Positions 20,420 through 30,906 of a stretch of DNA of 64,000 bases are shown piece after piece. Numbering within the stretch: position 1 is the first letter of the stretch; each line of letters opens with the position of its first letter. The DNA is from Streptomyces cynarae (lineage in GTDB: Bacteria > Actinomycetota > Actinomycetes > Streptomycetales > Streptomycetaceae): contig NZ_CP106793.1 in assembly GCF_025642135.1 (NCBI RefSeq), positions 6,106,001 to 6,170,000 of the forward strand, in the 5' to 3' direction. The notes beneath the pieces are model-generated. The model was not told where the DNA came from. It did not search any database and saw only the letters and a program-made list of their open reading frames with translations. The translations under genes and the position numbers were made by a program.

Positions 20420-21010
20420 ATGGGACATCGTGAGGATCTGCTCGAGGGCGCGAGGCGCTGCCTGCTTCAGAAGGGCTTCCTGCGCACGACGGCGCGCGAC
20501 ATCGTCAAGGAGTCGGGGACCAACCTGGCGTCGATCGGCTACCACTACGGGTCGAAGGACGCGCTGTTGGTGGAGGCCTATGTCTCGCTGATCGAGGAGA
20601 CAGGGCACCGGTTCGACCCCGGTGGAGAGGCGCAGCAGGCGATGTCCGAGCCCCCCGGGTCGCTGGAGCGCTTCCAGAAGGTCTGGGCGAACATCATCCG
20701 TGCGCTGCCCGAGTCACGAGCCATCTTCCTGCTGAGCTTCGAGCTGATCCTCCAGGGCGACCGGCTTCCCGAGGTGCGCAGGCTGATGATCGAGGCGGAG
20801 GGGCAGGGCCGCTCCGGGCTTGTGCCGCTGTTCAGCGACATCCCGGAAGCCGATCTCGACGAGGAGACCGTCGAAACCGAGGGCCGCTTCTACCAGACCC
20901 TCCTCCAAGGCCTCATGGTGCAGTGGCTCTTCAACCCGGAGACGGCGACCGACGCCGACCAGCTCACCGAGGGGCTGCGCCGCGTCATCGCGGGGACCGC
21001 GAAGAGCTGA
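20420..21010 (+). CDS. TetR-family transcriptional regulator
   Basis: 196 residues. The N-terminal helix-turn-helix reads EDLLEGARRCLLQKGFLRTTARDIVKESGTNLASIGYHYGSK, the standard TetR DNA-binding domain with the YHYGSK end of the recognition helix. The C-terminal ligand-binding domain is helical (about residues 55-196). It is divergent from the DHA2 efflux pump and is the likely local repressor. ATG 20420 was taken; an in-frame GTG is 6 bases upstream. Confidence 0.92.
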   Translation: MGHREDLLEGARRCLLQKGFLRTTARDIVKESGTNLASIGYHYGSKDALLVEAYVSLIEETGHRFDPGGEAQQAMSEPPGSLERFQKVWANIIRALPESRAIFLLSFELILQGDRLPEVRRLMIEAEGQGRSGLVPLFSDIPEADLDEETVETEGRFYQTLLQGLMVQWLFNPETATDADQLTEGLRRVIAGTAKS

Positions 21011-21018
21011 CGCGTCCG

Positions 21019-22044
21019 TCACCGGGTGGTCAGCACCATCCGGAAGCGGGCGGTGCCGGAGAGCATCTTCTGGTACGCCTCACCCGCCTGGTCCAGGGGC
21101 ACGGTCTCGACCATCGGGCGGATCCCGTGCAGGGCGCTGAACGCCATGGTGTCCTGCACGTCCTGCGCGGTGCCGGACGGGTGCCCGCGGACGACCCTGC
21201 CGCTCATGATCAGCTGGACCGGGCTGATCCCCATGGGATCGACAGACGCGCCGATGACGACCAGTTCGCCGCGGTGCGACAGCCCGTCCACGGTCGCCGT
21301 GATGGCCTCGGCGTCGCCGGCGGTGGCCAGGACGACCTTGGCGCCGCCGAGGGACTGCAACGCGTCGGCCACGGAGGTGTCCGCCGTGCTGTCGACGTAG
21401 TGATGAGCGCCGAGTTGCTTGGCGAGGTCGGCCTTCTCGGCCCCGCGGGCGATCGCCACCGTCTCGAAGCCCATGGCGGCCGCGTACTGCACCCCCAGAT
21501 GGCCGAGCCCGCCGATGCCGAGCACGGCGACCAGGTCCCCCGGCCGGGCGGAGCTGCGCCGCAGCCCGTGGAAGGTGGTCACCCCCGCGCAGGCCATGGG
21601 CCCGGCGTCGGTCGCCGCCAGCGCGTCGGGGATGCGGGCCAGTGCGTCGGCCGGCGCGATCACCGCCTCGGCGAAGCCCCCGTCGTACGCCCATCCGGGC
21701 ACCTTCAGGTTCTGGCACACGACGAAGTCGCCCTGCCGGCAGGGCGTGCAGTGGCCGCAACTGCCCCCGAACCAGCCCACAGCCACCCGGTCGCCCATCT
21801 GCCAGCCCCGCTCCCGCACTCCCTCGCCGAGCTCCTCGATGCGCCCGGCGATCTCATGCCCGGGCACCACCGGGAACGTGACGCCCGGCAGTCCGGCGTT
21901 CACGAAGAAGGCGTCGCTGTGGCAGATCCCGCACGCGTCCACGGCGACCCGTACGTGGCCGGGGCCAGGCTGTGGCACCTCACGCTCGACGACCTCGAAC
22001 GGACCGCCGGCGGCGGCCGCCTGCGCGACTCGATACGTACTCAT
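21019..22044 (-). CDS. zinc-dependent alcohol dehydrogenase (AdhP-like)
   Basis: 341 residues, MDR superfamily. Catalytic zinc ligands are Cys in CGICHSDAFF and GHEIAG (His-Glu). The structural zinc site is CGHCTPCRQGDFVVC. The NAD-binding motif is VLGIGGLGHLGVQYA. It oxidises alcohols or reduces aldehydes. ATG at 22044 (MSTYRVAQAAAAGG) was chosen; the open frame extends far upstream but without family-like sequence. It is convergent with tetR, with stops 8 bases apart. Confidence 0.92.
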   Translation of the reverse strand: MSTYRVAQAAAAGGPFEVVEREVPQPGPGHVRVAVDACGICHSDAFFVNAGLPGVTFPVVPGHEIAGRIEELGEGVRERGWQMGDRVAVGWFGGSCGHCTPCRQGDFVVCQNLKVPGWAYDGGFAEAVIAPADALARIPDALAATDAGPMACAGVTTFHGLRRSSARPGDLVAVLGIGGLGHLGVQYAAAMGFETVAIARGAEKADLAKQLGAHHYVDSTADTSVADALQSLGGAKVVLATAGDAEAITATVDGLSHRGELVVIGASVDPMGISPVQLIMSGRVVRGHPSGTAQDVQDTMAFSALHGIRPMVETVPLDQAGEAYQKMLSGTARFRMVLTTR

Positions 22045-22148
22045 GGGCTCTCCCCGGAAACGGGTACGACTGACCCCCCGCAACCCCAGCAGACCAGTTC
22101 CGGCCCGATCACGCGCGCCGAAGGAGAGGGAGAAGCGAGCGGATGTTT

Positions 22149-23387
22149 CTACAGTCGCGCCCCCTTCAGCGCCATGTGCAGCAGCAGACGGTCCTCGCCG
22201 TCGTCCAGGTCCAGGCCCGTGAGCTGTTCGACGCGGGAGAGGCGGTAGTACAGGGTCTGGCGGTGGACGCCCAGTTCGGCGGCCGTGCGGCCCGCCTGGC
22301 CCGCGCAGTCCAGGAACACCTCGGCGGTGCGGGCCAGTTCGCGGTGGGCGGGGGCCAGCAGGGCGCTGACGGCCGGGTCGTGGGCCGCCTGCGGCGGCAG
22401 CGACGTCAGCAGGCGGTACGGGCCGATGGCCGACCACTGGGCGACCGGGCCGAACCGGGGTTCCGCCAAGGCCGCGCGGGCCGCCGACGATGCCTCCTGC
22501 CAGGCCGCGCCCAGCTCGGCGAGGCCGTGCCGGGCGCCGGCCACCCCGGCCGCGGAGCCCCGGTCCGGCCCGGTCGCCCCCGCGGCGGAGCCCGCGCCTT
22601 GGTGTCCCGCCTCCCGCAGCAGCCGGGTGGCCGCCGTCAGCGCAGGGGTCAGCACGTCCGCCGAGCGCAGCCGCACCAGCAGCGCCAGGCTCTGGCCGGT
22701 GGCACCCCACGGCACCGTGCACAGCGCGGTCGCCGCCGGGATCGTCCGGGCCGACGGCGCGTCGTCCGGGTCGGCCGAGGGCCAGGGCGCGACACAGACC
22801 ACCGTGTGCAGGCCCTCGCCGCGCGCGCCCAGCGCCGTCCGCAACTCGGCCACCGCCATGTCCTGCGGCCAGCCGCGCTCCGCGGTCAGCACCGCGCGCA
22901 GCTCACGCGTCACCTCCGCGCCCGCCTGCGCCTCCTCCGCGAGCAGGTCGCCGATCCGCGCCGCGATCTCCATCGCGGCCGACAGCTGTGCCTCGGACGG
23001 GCCCGGCTCGTCGGCCAGCAGCCACACATAGCCGAGGACGACACCCCGATGGCGTACCGGCAGACAGATCCTTCCCCGGTACACGCCGGCCTCCGGAGTG
23101 GGCGGAATCCGCACCGGCCCGGTGGCGCGCGCGATGCCGAAGCCCTCGAACCACTTCCGCACCGCCGCCGTGGAGCGCCGCGTGAGGATCGAGCGGGTGC
23201 GCACGGGGTCGAGGGACGCCTCGTCGAAGTCGCCCTCGCTGTCGTACGCGGCGAAGGCGATCAGCTCGAAGTCCCGGTTCTCCAGGGTCGCCGGGGCGCC
23301 GAGCAGCGCGGAGATCTCGTCGACGAGCTCCTGGTAATCGCCGCGCCCAGCCTTGAAAACGTCCGCCACACGTGCATTCTCCCGCAT
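22149..23387 (-). CDS. PucR-family transcriptional regulator (likely proline-catabolism regulator)
   Basis: About 412 residues. The N-terminal sensing half contains [24 protein letters not shown] and [23 protein letters not shown] (GAF-like). The C-terminus has the PucR helix-turn-helix [34 protein letters not shown], residues ~365-400. It is divergent from proline dehydrogenase, so it probably activates proline use. Three starts are possible: ATG 23408, ATG 23387 and GTG 23369, the last having the best ribosome site (GGGAG). Confidence 0.88.
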   Translation of the reverse strand: MRENARVADVFKAGRGDYQELVDEISALLGAPATLENRDFELIAFAAYDSEGDFDEASLDPVRTRSILTRRSTAAVRKWFEGFGIARATGPVRIPPTPEAGVYRGRICLPVRHRGVVLGYVWLLADEPGPSEAQLSAAMEIAARIGDLLAEEAQAGAEVTRELRAVLTAERGWPQDMAVAELRTALGARGEGLHTVVCVAPWPSADPDDAPSARTIPAATALCTVPWGATGQSLALLVRLRSADVLTPALTAATRLLREAGHQGAGSAAGATGPDRGSAAGVAGARHGLAELGAAWQEASSAARAALAEPRFGPVAQWSAIGPYRLLTSLPPQAAHDPAVSALLAPAHRELARTAEVFLDCAGQAGRTAAELGVHRQTLYYRLSRVEQLTGLDLDDGEDRLLLHMALKGARL

Positions 23388-23548
23388 TTTCCCATCCCGC
23401 TCATACATCTGTCTGAGATCCAGGGCACGGATGCGTGACAGCTGTCGATGGCCGACGATCGGAGGGATCCTTAGGTTTCACGGTGGTTCTCCGTGCCGTA
23501 CCCGAATGGTCGGGTCGCGGCCTCTTGCCCGTTCTGTGGAGGTGCCCC

Positions 23549-24475
23549 GTGCTGGGTCCCGTGATTCTCGCCGCGTCGCGCAGCGACCGGATGCGACGCC
23601 TGATCTCGGCGGCCCCGGTGACCAAGCAGGTCGTCGACCGCTTCATCCCGGGCGAGACGGTCGAGGACGTCGTGCCGATCATCCAGGACCTCACCGGCAA
23701 GGGGCTGGAGCTGACGATGGACGTCGTCGGCGAGGACATCACGACCCCCGAGCAGGCCGCGGCCGCGCGCGACGCCTACCTTGAGCTGATCGACCGGCTG
23801 GAGCCCCTGGAACTGGGCACCCGCGCCGAGATGTCGGTGAAGCTGTCGATGTTCGGCCAGGCGCTGGAGGACGGCCACGAGCTGGCCCTCAAGAACGTCC
23901 GTCCGGTCGTCGAGGCGGCCGCCGCGATCGGCACGACGGTCACGCTGGACGCGGAGGACCACACCACCCTCGATTCGATGTTCGCCATCCACGAGGAGCT
24001 GCGGAAGGACTTCCCGCAGACGGGCTGCGTCATCCAGGCCTACCTCTTCCGCACCGAGGCCGACGCCCGCCGCCTCGCCGAGAGCGGCAGCCGCGTGCGT
24101 ATCGTGAAGGGGGCGTACAAGGAGCCCGCGTCGGTGGCGTACCAGAACAAGCACGAGACCGACAAGGCGTACGTCCGCATCCTGAGGACCCTCATGGAGG
24201 GCGAGGGATACCCGATGATCGGCTCCCACGACCCGCGCCTGATCTCCGTCGCCCAGGAACTCGCCCACCGCGCCGGGCGCAAGATGGACGAGTACGAGTT
24301 CCAGATGCTGTACGGCATCCGCAGCGAGGAGCACCTGCGCCTGGCCGCCGAGGGCCACCGCATGCGCGTCTACACGGCGTACGGCACCGACTGGTACGGC
24401 TACTTCATGCGCCGCCTGGCGGAGAAGCCGGCGAACCTGCGCTTCTTCGTCCGCTCGATGGCCACCAAGGGTTGA
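23549..24475 (+). CDS. proline dehydrogenase (monofunctional)
   Basis: 308 residues. It oxidises proline to pyrroline-5-carboxylate using FAD. The TIM-barrel landmarks are SVKLSMFGQALEDG, VTLDAEDHTTLDS, CVIQAYLFRTEADARRL, VRIVKGAYKEPASVAY and YEFQMLYGIRSEEHLRL, the last typical of the substrate-binding end. GTG 23549 follows GGAGGTG (23539-23545). The next enzyme of the pathway lies 50 bases downstream, so the two form a proline-to-glutamate operon, as separate proteins rather than the fused PutA of enterobacteria. Confidence 0.95.
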   Translation: MLGPVILAASRSDRMRRLISAAPVTKQVVDRFIPGETVEDVVPIIQDLTGKGLELTMDVVGEDITTPEQAAAARDAYLELIDRLEPLELGTRAEMSVKLSMFGQALEDGHELALKNVRPVVEAAAAIGTTVTLDAEDHTTLDSMFAIHEELRKDFPQTGCVIQAYLFRTEADARRLAESGSRVRIVKGAYKEPASVAYQNKHETDKAYVRILRTLMEGEGYPMIGSHDPRLISVAQELAHRAGRKMDEYEFQMLYGIRSEEHLRLAAEGHRMRVYTAYGTDWYGYFMRRLAEKPANLRFFVRSMATKG

Positions 24476-24525
24476 GCCCGCACCCCCGCTCGCAACACCG
24501 CTCACGTCAAGGAGTTACGGAACCC

Positions 24526-26157
<1,632 letters not shown>

Positions 26158-26172
26158 CACCCGCGACGGGCG

Positions 26173-26208
26173 GAACGGGCCGGGTCCCTGTGCGGACCCG
26201 GCCCGTTC
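26173..26208 (+). terminator. terminator after pruA
   Basis: A perfect 15-bp stem (26173-26187 with 26194-26208) has a six-base loop. It begins 16 bases after the pruA stop. Confidence 0.88.
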
Positions 26209-26235
26209 GCGTGCGTCCCGGGGCAGACTGGCCGC

Positions 26236-27089
26236 ATGATCGATGAGCGGACGGTGACCGCCGACGACGGCGTACACCTGTGGGCGGCGCGGTCGGGCCG
26301 GGGCGATCCGCTGATCCTGTGCCACGGTGGGCCCGCCTGTGGGACATGTTGGAGGACGTGGCGGAACTGCTCGGGGACCGGTCCACGGTGGTCCGCTGGG
26401 ACCAGCGCGGCTGCGGGCGGTCGCAGCAGTGCTCCGGACCCTGGACGAGCGCCCGCTTCGTGGCAGATCTCGACGCCGTACGACGGCGGTTCGGCCTCGA
26501 CCGCATGGCTCTGCTCGGCCACTCCTGGGGCGCGCAGCCGGCGTTGAGCCACGCGCTGACGCACCCGGAGAGGGTGAGCGCGCTGATCCATGTCTCCGGT
26601 ACGGGCATCGACTCGGACGACACCTGGCACCCCGCCTATCGTGAGAACTTCCTCGCCGGACTCGGTGAGCAGCCCGAACACCTGCTGCGCCGGCGGGAGT
26701 TGACCGACCGCGCCGAGCGCACCGATGAGGAGGACCGGGAGCGGGCCGTCCTGCAGTGGTCGATCGAGTTCGAGGACCGCGAGCGGGCTCTGGAGCACGC
26801 CGGACGCATGGCCGATCCCTGGTTCGGCGTCAACGACGAGTGCAACAGGGCCCTCAAGGAGGAGCGAAAGCGCACCTGGGGCACCCCGGAGCTGCACGCC
26901 GCCTGCCGAATCCTCGACGTGCCCGTGCTGATCGTCGACGGCGGCCGGGACATCCGTCCGCGTCCGGCGGTCGACTCCCTGGAACGGGCCCTGCCGATGG
27001 TGCGGCGGGTGGTCCTGCCCGGCGCCGGTCACATGCCCTGGACAGAGGACCCGCAGGGATTCCGCCAGGCGGTCGCGGACGTGCTGTGA
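26236..27089 (+). pseudogene. alpha/beta hydrolase (proline iminopeptidase-like), frameshifted
   Basis: The ATG frame reads MIDERTVTADDGVHLWAARSGRGDPLILCHGGP and then breaks. Another frame continues LWDMLEDVAELLGDRSTVVRWDQRGCGRS to the stop at 27089. The oxyanion HGGP, nucleophile elbow GHSWGA and a C-terminal His in GAGHMPW are all present, so the gene is complete except for one lost base in the GGGCCCG run near 26331-26336. Family members hydrolyse small esters or N-terminal proline amides. Either a single sequencing error or a very recent null mutation. Confidence 0.8.
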
Positions 27090-27152
27090 CCCGGAGCCCG
27101 GAGCGTCGCGCAGGGGAGCGGCAGGTGTGGCGTCGGGCGGGGAGAACGCGAC

Positions 27153-27713
27153 GTGACGAGTGATACTGATCACGTGACAGTCGGAGTCCGTACCGCCCAT
27201 ACCGCCGACCTCGACCCCGCCGAGCTCCGGGCCGTGCGCGCGCTGCTCGATGCGGCGTTCGACGGGGACTACGACGATGACGACTGGGAGCACGCGCTCG
27301 GCGGGATGCACGTGCTCGTCAGCGACGAGCAGGGGCTCGCCGCACACGGGTCCGTCATCCAGCGACGCGCCCGGTACCGCAAGCGCTGGCTGCGCGTCGG
27401 GTACGTCGAGGGCGTGGGTGTCCGCGCCGACGTGCGGCGCCAGGGGCTCGGCGGGCGTGTCATGGCCGAAGTCGAGCGGATCATCGACCGCGCCTACGAC
27501 CTCGGTGCGCTCTCCGCCAGCGACGACGGTGCCCCCCTCTACGCCGCCCGCGGCTGGCGGCTCTGGCGCGGCCGCCTGTGCGGCCTCGGCCCCCGCGGTG
27601 TCGTCCGTCTGCGTGACGACCAGGACTGCACCTATGTGCGCCCCGCCGCCGCGGGCGACCTCGACTTCAAGCGCAAGCTGGTCTTCGACTGGCGCGACGG
27701 TGACGTCCTCTGA
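27153..27713 (+). CDS. GNAT acetyltransferase, AAC(2')-like
   Basis: 186 residues; GTG 27153 follows GGGGAGAACGCGAC. The acetyl-CoA loop is VRADVRRQGLGGRVMAEVERI (R-x-x-G-x-G/A). The N-terminal half with LDAAFDGDYDDDDWEHALGGMHVLV and the C-terminal DDGAPLYAARGWRLWRG resemble aminoglycoside 2'-N-acetyltransferases of actinobacteria. In non-producers these may act on cell-envelope sugars rather than give resistance. The substrate is not proven. Confidence 0.8.
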   Translation: MTSDTDHVTVGVRTAHTADLDPAELRAVRALLDAAFDGDYDDDDWEHALGGMHVLVSDEQGLAAHGSVIQRRARYRKRWLRVGYVEGVGVRADVRRQGLGGRVMAEVERIIDRAYDLGALSASDDGAPLYAARGWRLWRGRLCGLGPRGVVRLRDDQDCTYVRPAAAGDLDFKRKLVFDWRDGDVL

Positions 27714-27970
27714 CCGTCGACGACGGTTTTCCCAGGTCACGCTCGTATGGCCCGCTGCACTGTCTCAGATAGTAGGAAGTCCGAGTAATTGTGGAGACAG
27801 ACGCGTGGTCCTCCCTTACTTTTGTAGAAGCCGAACGTCTCGCTCGATCAAGCGAATGGCGGTCGTGAGCCGGGCCCCGTGCAGGCAACCCCTGCGGCAC
27901 CGCTCCCCGCCTCCGCCGGTGTCTCGAAACCCCTTTCCGCACTCCCGGATGTCGAAGGAGTCGATTTCCC

Positions 27971-28102
27971 ATGGCCGAGACGACCGCCCGCCGCCGAGTC
28001 CGTCACGTTTCCCGTACGAGCGAGTCCGACCGCAAGAACGCCGCCGCGGCGCTCCAGCGCGCCCTCGACCGCAGGGACAACGGCGGCGCGACCGGCCACT
28101 GA
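27971..28102 (+). CDS. small basic conserved protein (43 aa)
   Basis: ATG 27971 behind GAAGGAG (27955-27961). The 43-residue product opens MAETTARRRVRHVSR and contains SESDRKNAAAALQRALDRRDN, a likely amphipathic helix. It is strongly basic and lacks Cys, with no membrane segment. The codon usage and ribosome site support a real gene; similar short proteins lie before leuB in other Streptomyces as far as I recall. Function unknown. A large hairpin follows at 28191-28242. Confidence 0.7.
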   Translation: MAETTARRRVRHVSRTSESDRKNAAAALQRALDRRDNGGATGH

Positions 28103-28190
28103 GCCGCGCCTCCGCATCCCGGGCCCTCACTCGTACGGCCCGCACCCTCACCCATGAGGCTGCACCCATAAGCCGGGAGCCGCACCCGCA

Positions 28191-28242
28191 CGAGGTGCGG
28201 CGCGGCCGGGCGCCCCGGCGCCATCTGCCGCGCCGCACCTCG
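28191..28242 (+). terminator. long GC hairpin before leuB
   Basis: A perfect 15-bp stem (28191-28205 with 28228-28242) has a 22-base loop that itself contains a GGCGCC-type repeat. It lies 88 bases after the 43-aa gene and 67 bases before leuB. It probably terminates the small gene; a leader role for leuB cannot be excluded. There is no T run. Confidence 0.7.
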
Positions 28243-28309
28243 ATGTTGAGCGGTGTCCGCATCGCGGACGCCTCGTGTCATTGCGTGGGACAAGGAGTAC
28301 GGTGCCGTC

Positions 28310-29353
28310 ATGTCTCGCAGCATCAATCTCGCAGTGATTCCCGGTGACGGCATCGGCCAGGAGGTCGTGGCCCAGGGGCTGAAGGTCCTCTCCGCCGTCC
28401 TTCCGCAGGATGTGAAGCTGGAGACCAAGGAGTACGACTTCGGCGCCAGGCGCTACCACGCCACCGGTGAGACCCTCACCGACGCCGACCTCGAGCAGCT
28501 CAAGCGGCACGACGCGATCCTGCTCGGCGCGATCGGCGACCCCTCGGTGCCGTCGGGCGTGCTGGAGCGCGGCTTCCTGCTCAAGCTCCGCTTCGCCTTC
28601 GACCACCACGTCAACCTGCGGCCCTCCAAGCTGCTGCCGGGCGTCGCGACCCCGCTCGCGGGTCAGCCCGAGATCGACTTCGTCGTGGTCCGCGAGGGCA
28701 CCGAGGGCCCGTACACGGGCAACGGCGGCACCATCCGCAAGGGCACCCCGCACGAGGTCGCCACCGAGGTGTCCGTGAACACCGCCTTCGGCGTCGAGCG
28801 CGTGGTCCGGGACGCCTTCGCACGCGCTCAGGCCCGCCCGCGCAAGAAGCTGGCCCTGGTCCACAAGAACAACGTGCTCACGTTCGCGGGTCACCTGTGG
28901 ACGAACATCTTCAACAAGGTGGCCGAGGAGTTCCCCGAGGTCACCACCGAGTACATGCACGTCGACGCGGCGACGATCTACCTCGTCACCCAGCCCGAGC
29001 GCTTCGACGTGATCGTCACCGACAACCTCTTCGGCGACATCATCACCGACCTCGCCGCCGCCATCTCCGGCGGCATCGGGGTCGCCGCCTCCGGCAACAT
29101 CAACCCGTCCGGCGAGTTCCCGTCGATGTTCGAGCCCGTGCACGGCTCGGCGCCCGACATCGCGGGCCAGGGCAAGGCCGACCCCTCGGCCACCGTCCTG
29201 TCGGTCGCCCTCCTGCTGCGTCACCTCGGCTACGAGGCCGAGGCCGCCCGCATCGAGGAGGCCGTCTCCGCCGACCTCGCGGAGCGCGTGGGCAAGCCCG
29301 CCCGCACGACCGACGAGATCGGCGACACGCTCGCCGTACGAGTAGCCGGCTGA
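28310..29353 (+). CDS. leuB: 3-isopropylmalate dehydrogenase
   Basis: 347 residues. It oxidises and decarboxylates 3-isopropylmalate in leucine synthesis. Motifs: [18 protein letters not shown], substrate loop [33 protein letters not shown], the catalytic Lys in VHKNNVL, metal Asp residues in [12 protein letters not shown], and the NAD-binding [23 protein letters not shown] 28310 begins [15 protein letters not shown] lies 13 bases upstream. It is unlinked to leuCD (61.4-63.4 kb), as usual in Streptomyces. Confidence 0.97.
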   Translation: MSRSINLAVIPGDGIGQEVVAQGLKVLSAVLPQDVKLETKEYDFGARRYHATGETLTDADLEQLKRHDAILLGAIGDPSVPSGVLERGFLLKLRFAFDHHVNLRPSKLLPGVATPLAGQPEIDFVVVREGTEGPYTGNGGTIRKGTPHEVATEVSVNTAFGVERVVRDAFARAQARPRKKLALVHKNNVLTFAGHLWTNIFNKVAEEFPEVTTEYMHVDAATIYLVTQPERFDVIVTDNLFGDIITDLAAAISGGIGVAASGNINPSGEFPSMFEPVHGSAPDIAGQGKADPSATVLSVALLLRHLGYEAEAARIEEAVSADLAERVGKPARTTDEIGDTLAVRVAG

Positions 29354-29385
29354 CCCGCCGCCCTACTCACACCCCCTGAGTCAAG

Positions 29386-29414
29386 GCCGCCGGGTCGCAA
29401 CCGCACCCGGCGGC
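29386..29414 (+). terminator. terminator after leuB
   Basis: GCCGCCGGG (29386-29394) pairs with CCCGGCGGC (29406-29414), followed by TTTCTC. It lies 33 bases after the leuB stop, so ilvE has its own promoter within the 300-base gap. That gap also holds a CATAAT at 29540 and an 8-bp hairpin, GCACCGGC/GCCGGTGC, at 29588-29607. Confidence 0.85.
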
Positions 29415-29654
29415 TTTCTCATGCCCTCGCCGGGTGTCACCATCGACCCACCCCTGTGCTACCCCTAGGGCCGTATTCACACCGTTTCTCCCCCGCAGCC
29501 CGAAAGGCGTGGGGGTGCCCCCATCCCTCACCCGCTTGCCATAATCGAACGCGGAGCCGCGGAATGAGGGAATGCTCGGACGTCCTAGCACCGGCCACTG
29601 CCGGTGCGGGAGCGAGCGCGGCCCGTCACGACAACCGGTGAAGGACAACCACAC

Positions 29655-30743
29655 ATGACGACGCCCACGATCGAGCTGAAGCCCTCCTCCAACCCGCTCT
29701 CCGACGCGGAGCGGGAGGCGATCCTGGCCAACCCCGGGTTCGGCCGCCACTTCACCGACCACATGGTGACGATCAAGTGGACCGAGGGGCGAGGCTGGCA
29801 CGACGGTCAGCTCGTCCCCTACGCGCCGATCTCCCTCGACCCGGCCACCAACGTCCTGCACTACGCGCAGGAGATCTTCGAGGGTCTCAAGGCCTACCGC
29901 CGGCCCGACGGCTCCGTCGCCACCTTCCGCCCGGAGATGAACGCCCTGCGCTTCCAGCGTTCCGCCAAGCGCCTCGCGATGCCCGAGCTCCCGGTCGAGA
30001 CGTTCATCGAGGCGTGTGACCTGCTCGTCCAGCAGGACAAGGCGTGGGTGCCGGCGCACGGCGGTGAGGAGTCCCTCTACCTGCGCCCCTTCATGATCGC
30101 CACCGAGGTCGGCCTGGGGGTCAAGCCCGCCAACGAGTACCTCTTCCTGGTCATCGCCTCCCCGGCCGGCGCGTACTTCCCGGGTGGTGTGAAGCCCGTC
30201 TCCATCTGGGCGTCCGAGGACCGGGTCCGCGCCGTCCCCGGCGGCATGGGCGACGCCAAGACCGGCGGCAACTACGCGGCCTCCCTGCTCGCCCAGGCCG
30301 AGGCCGCCGCCAAGGGCTGCGACCAGGTCTGCTACCTCGACGCCGTGGAGCACAAGTGGGTCGAGGAGCTCGGCGGCATGAACCTGTACTTCGTGTACGG
30401 CAACAAGATCGTCACCCCGAAGCTGACCGGTTCCATCCTGGAGGGCGTCACCCGTGACTCCCTGCTGACGGTCGCCCGTGACCTCGGCTACGAGGCCGAG
30501 GAGGGCCGGATCTCCATCGACCAGTGGCAGAGCGACTCCGAGAACGGCACCCTCACCGAGGTCTTCGCCTGCGGCACCGCCGCGGTCATCACCCCGGTCG
30601 GCACGGTCAAGCGCGCCACCGCCGAGTGGAAGCAGTCGGGCGGCGAGCCGGGCGAGGTCACCCTGAAGCTCCGCGAGGCGCTGCTCGACATCCAGCGGGG
30701 CACGCGCGAGGACACGCACGGCTGGATGCACAAGCTGGGCTGA
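29655..30743 (+). CDS. ilvE: branched-chain amino-acid aminotransferase
   Basis: 362 residues. A PLP fold-type IV enzyme, the last step of Leu/Ile/Val synthesis using glutamate. The early [24 protein letters not shown] and the PLP-lysine region [26 protein letters not shown] (Lys within [15 protein letters not shown]) are clear. The C-terminal [15 protein letters not shown] binds the phosphate. ATG 29655 follows GAAGGA. A 25-codon ORF ends immediately before this ribosome site. Confidence 0.96.
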   Translation: MTTPTIELKPSSNPLSDAEREAILANPGFGRHFTDHMVTIKWTEGRGWHDGQLVPYAPISLDPATNVLHYAQEIFEGLKAYRRPDGSVATFRPEMNALRFQRSAKRLAMPELPVETFIEACDLLVQQDKAWVPAHGGEESLYLRPFMIATEVGLGVKPANEYLFLVIASPAGAYFPGGVKPVSIWASEDRVRAVPGGMGDAKTGGNYAASLLAQAEAAAKGCDQVCYLDAVEHKWVEELGGMNLYFVYGNKIVTPKLTGSILEGVTRDSLLTVARDLGYEAEEGRISIDQWQSDSENGTLTEVFACGTAAVITPVGTVKRATAEWKQSGGEPGEVTLKLREALLDIQRGTREDTHGWMHKLG

Positions 30744-30766
30744 CGCCCGCCGCACCCCTTCAGGGA

Positions 30767-30793
30767 CCGCCCCGGACCTCACCTCCGGGGCGG
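30767..30793 (+). terminator. terminator after ilvE
   Basis: CCGCCCCGGA (30767-30776) pairs with TCCGGGGCGG (30784-30793), and CCCTCTTTCC follows. It lies 23 bases after the ilvE stop. Confidence 0.85.
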
Positions 30794-30906
30794 CCCTCTT
30801 TCCCCATACGGGGGCAGGCGGCCGGCCCGCGGATGCGTCATGAACGCAATGAACGAAACCCGAGGCGCTCTTGTCGCACCCGCCAACGCCCGGCACGTTA
30901 CGGGCC

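Noticed and set aside
27153..27713. Calling the GNAT protein an aminoglycoside resistance gene
   Set aside because: Similarity to AAC(2') is only by overall pattern; many such proteins have no resistance role.
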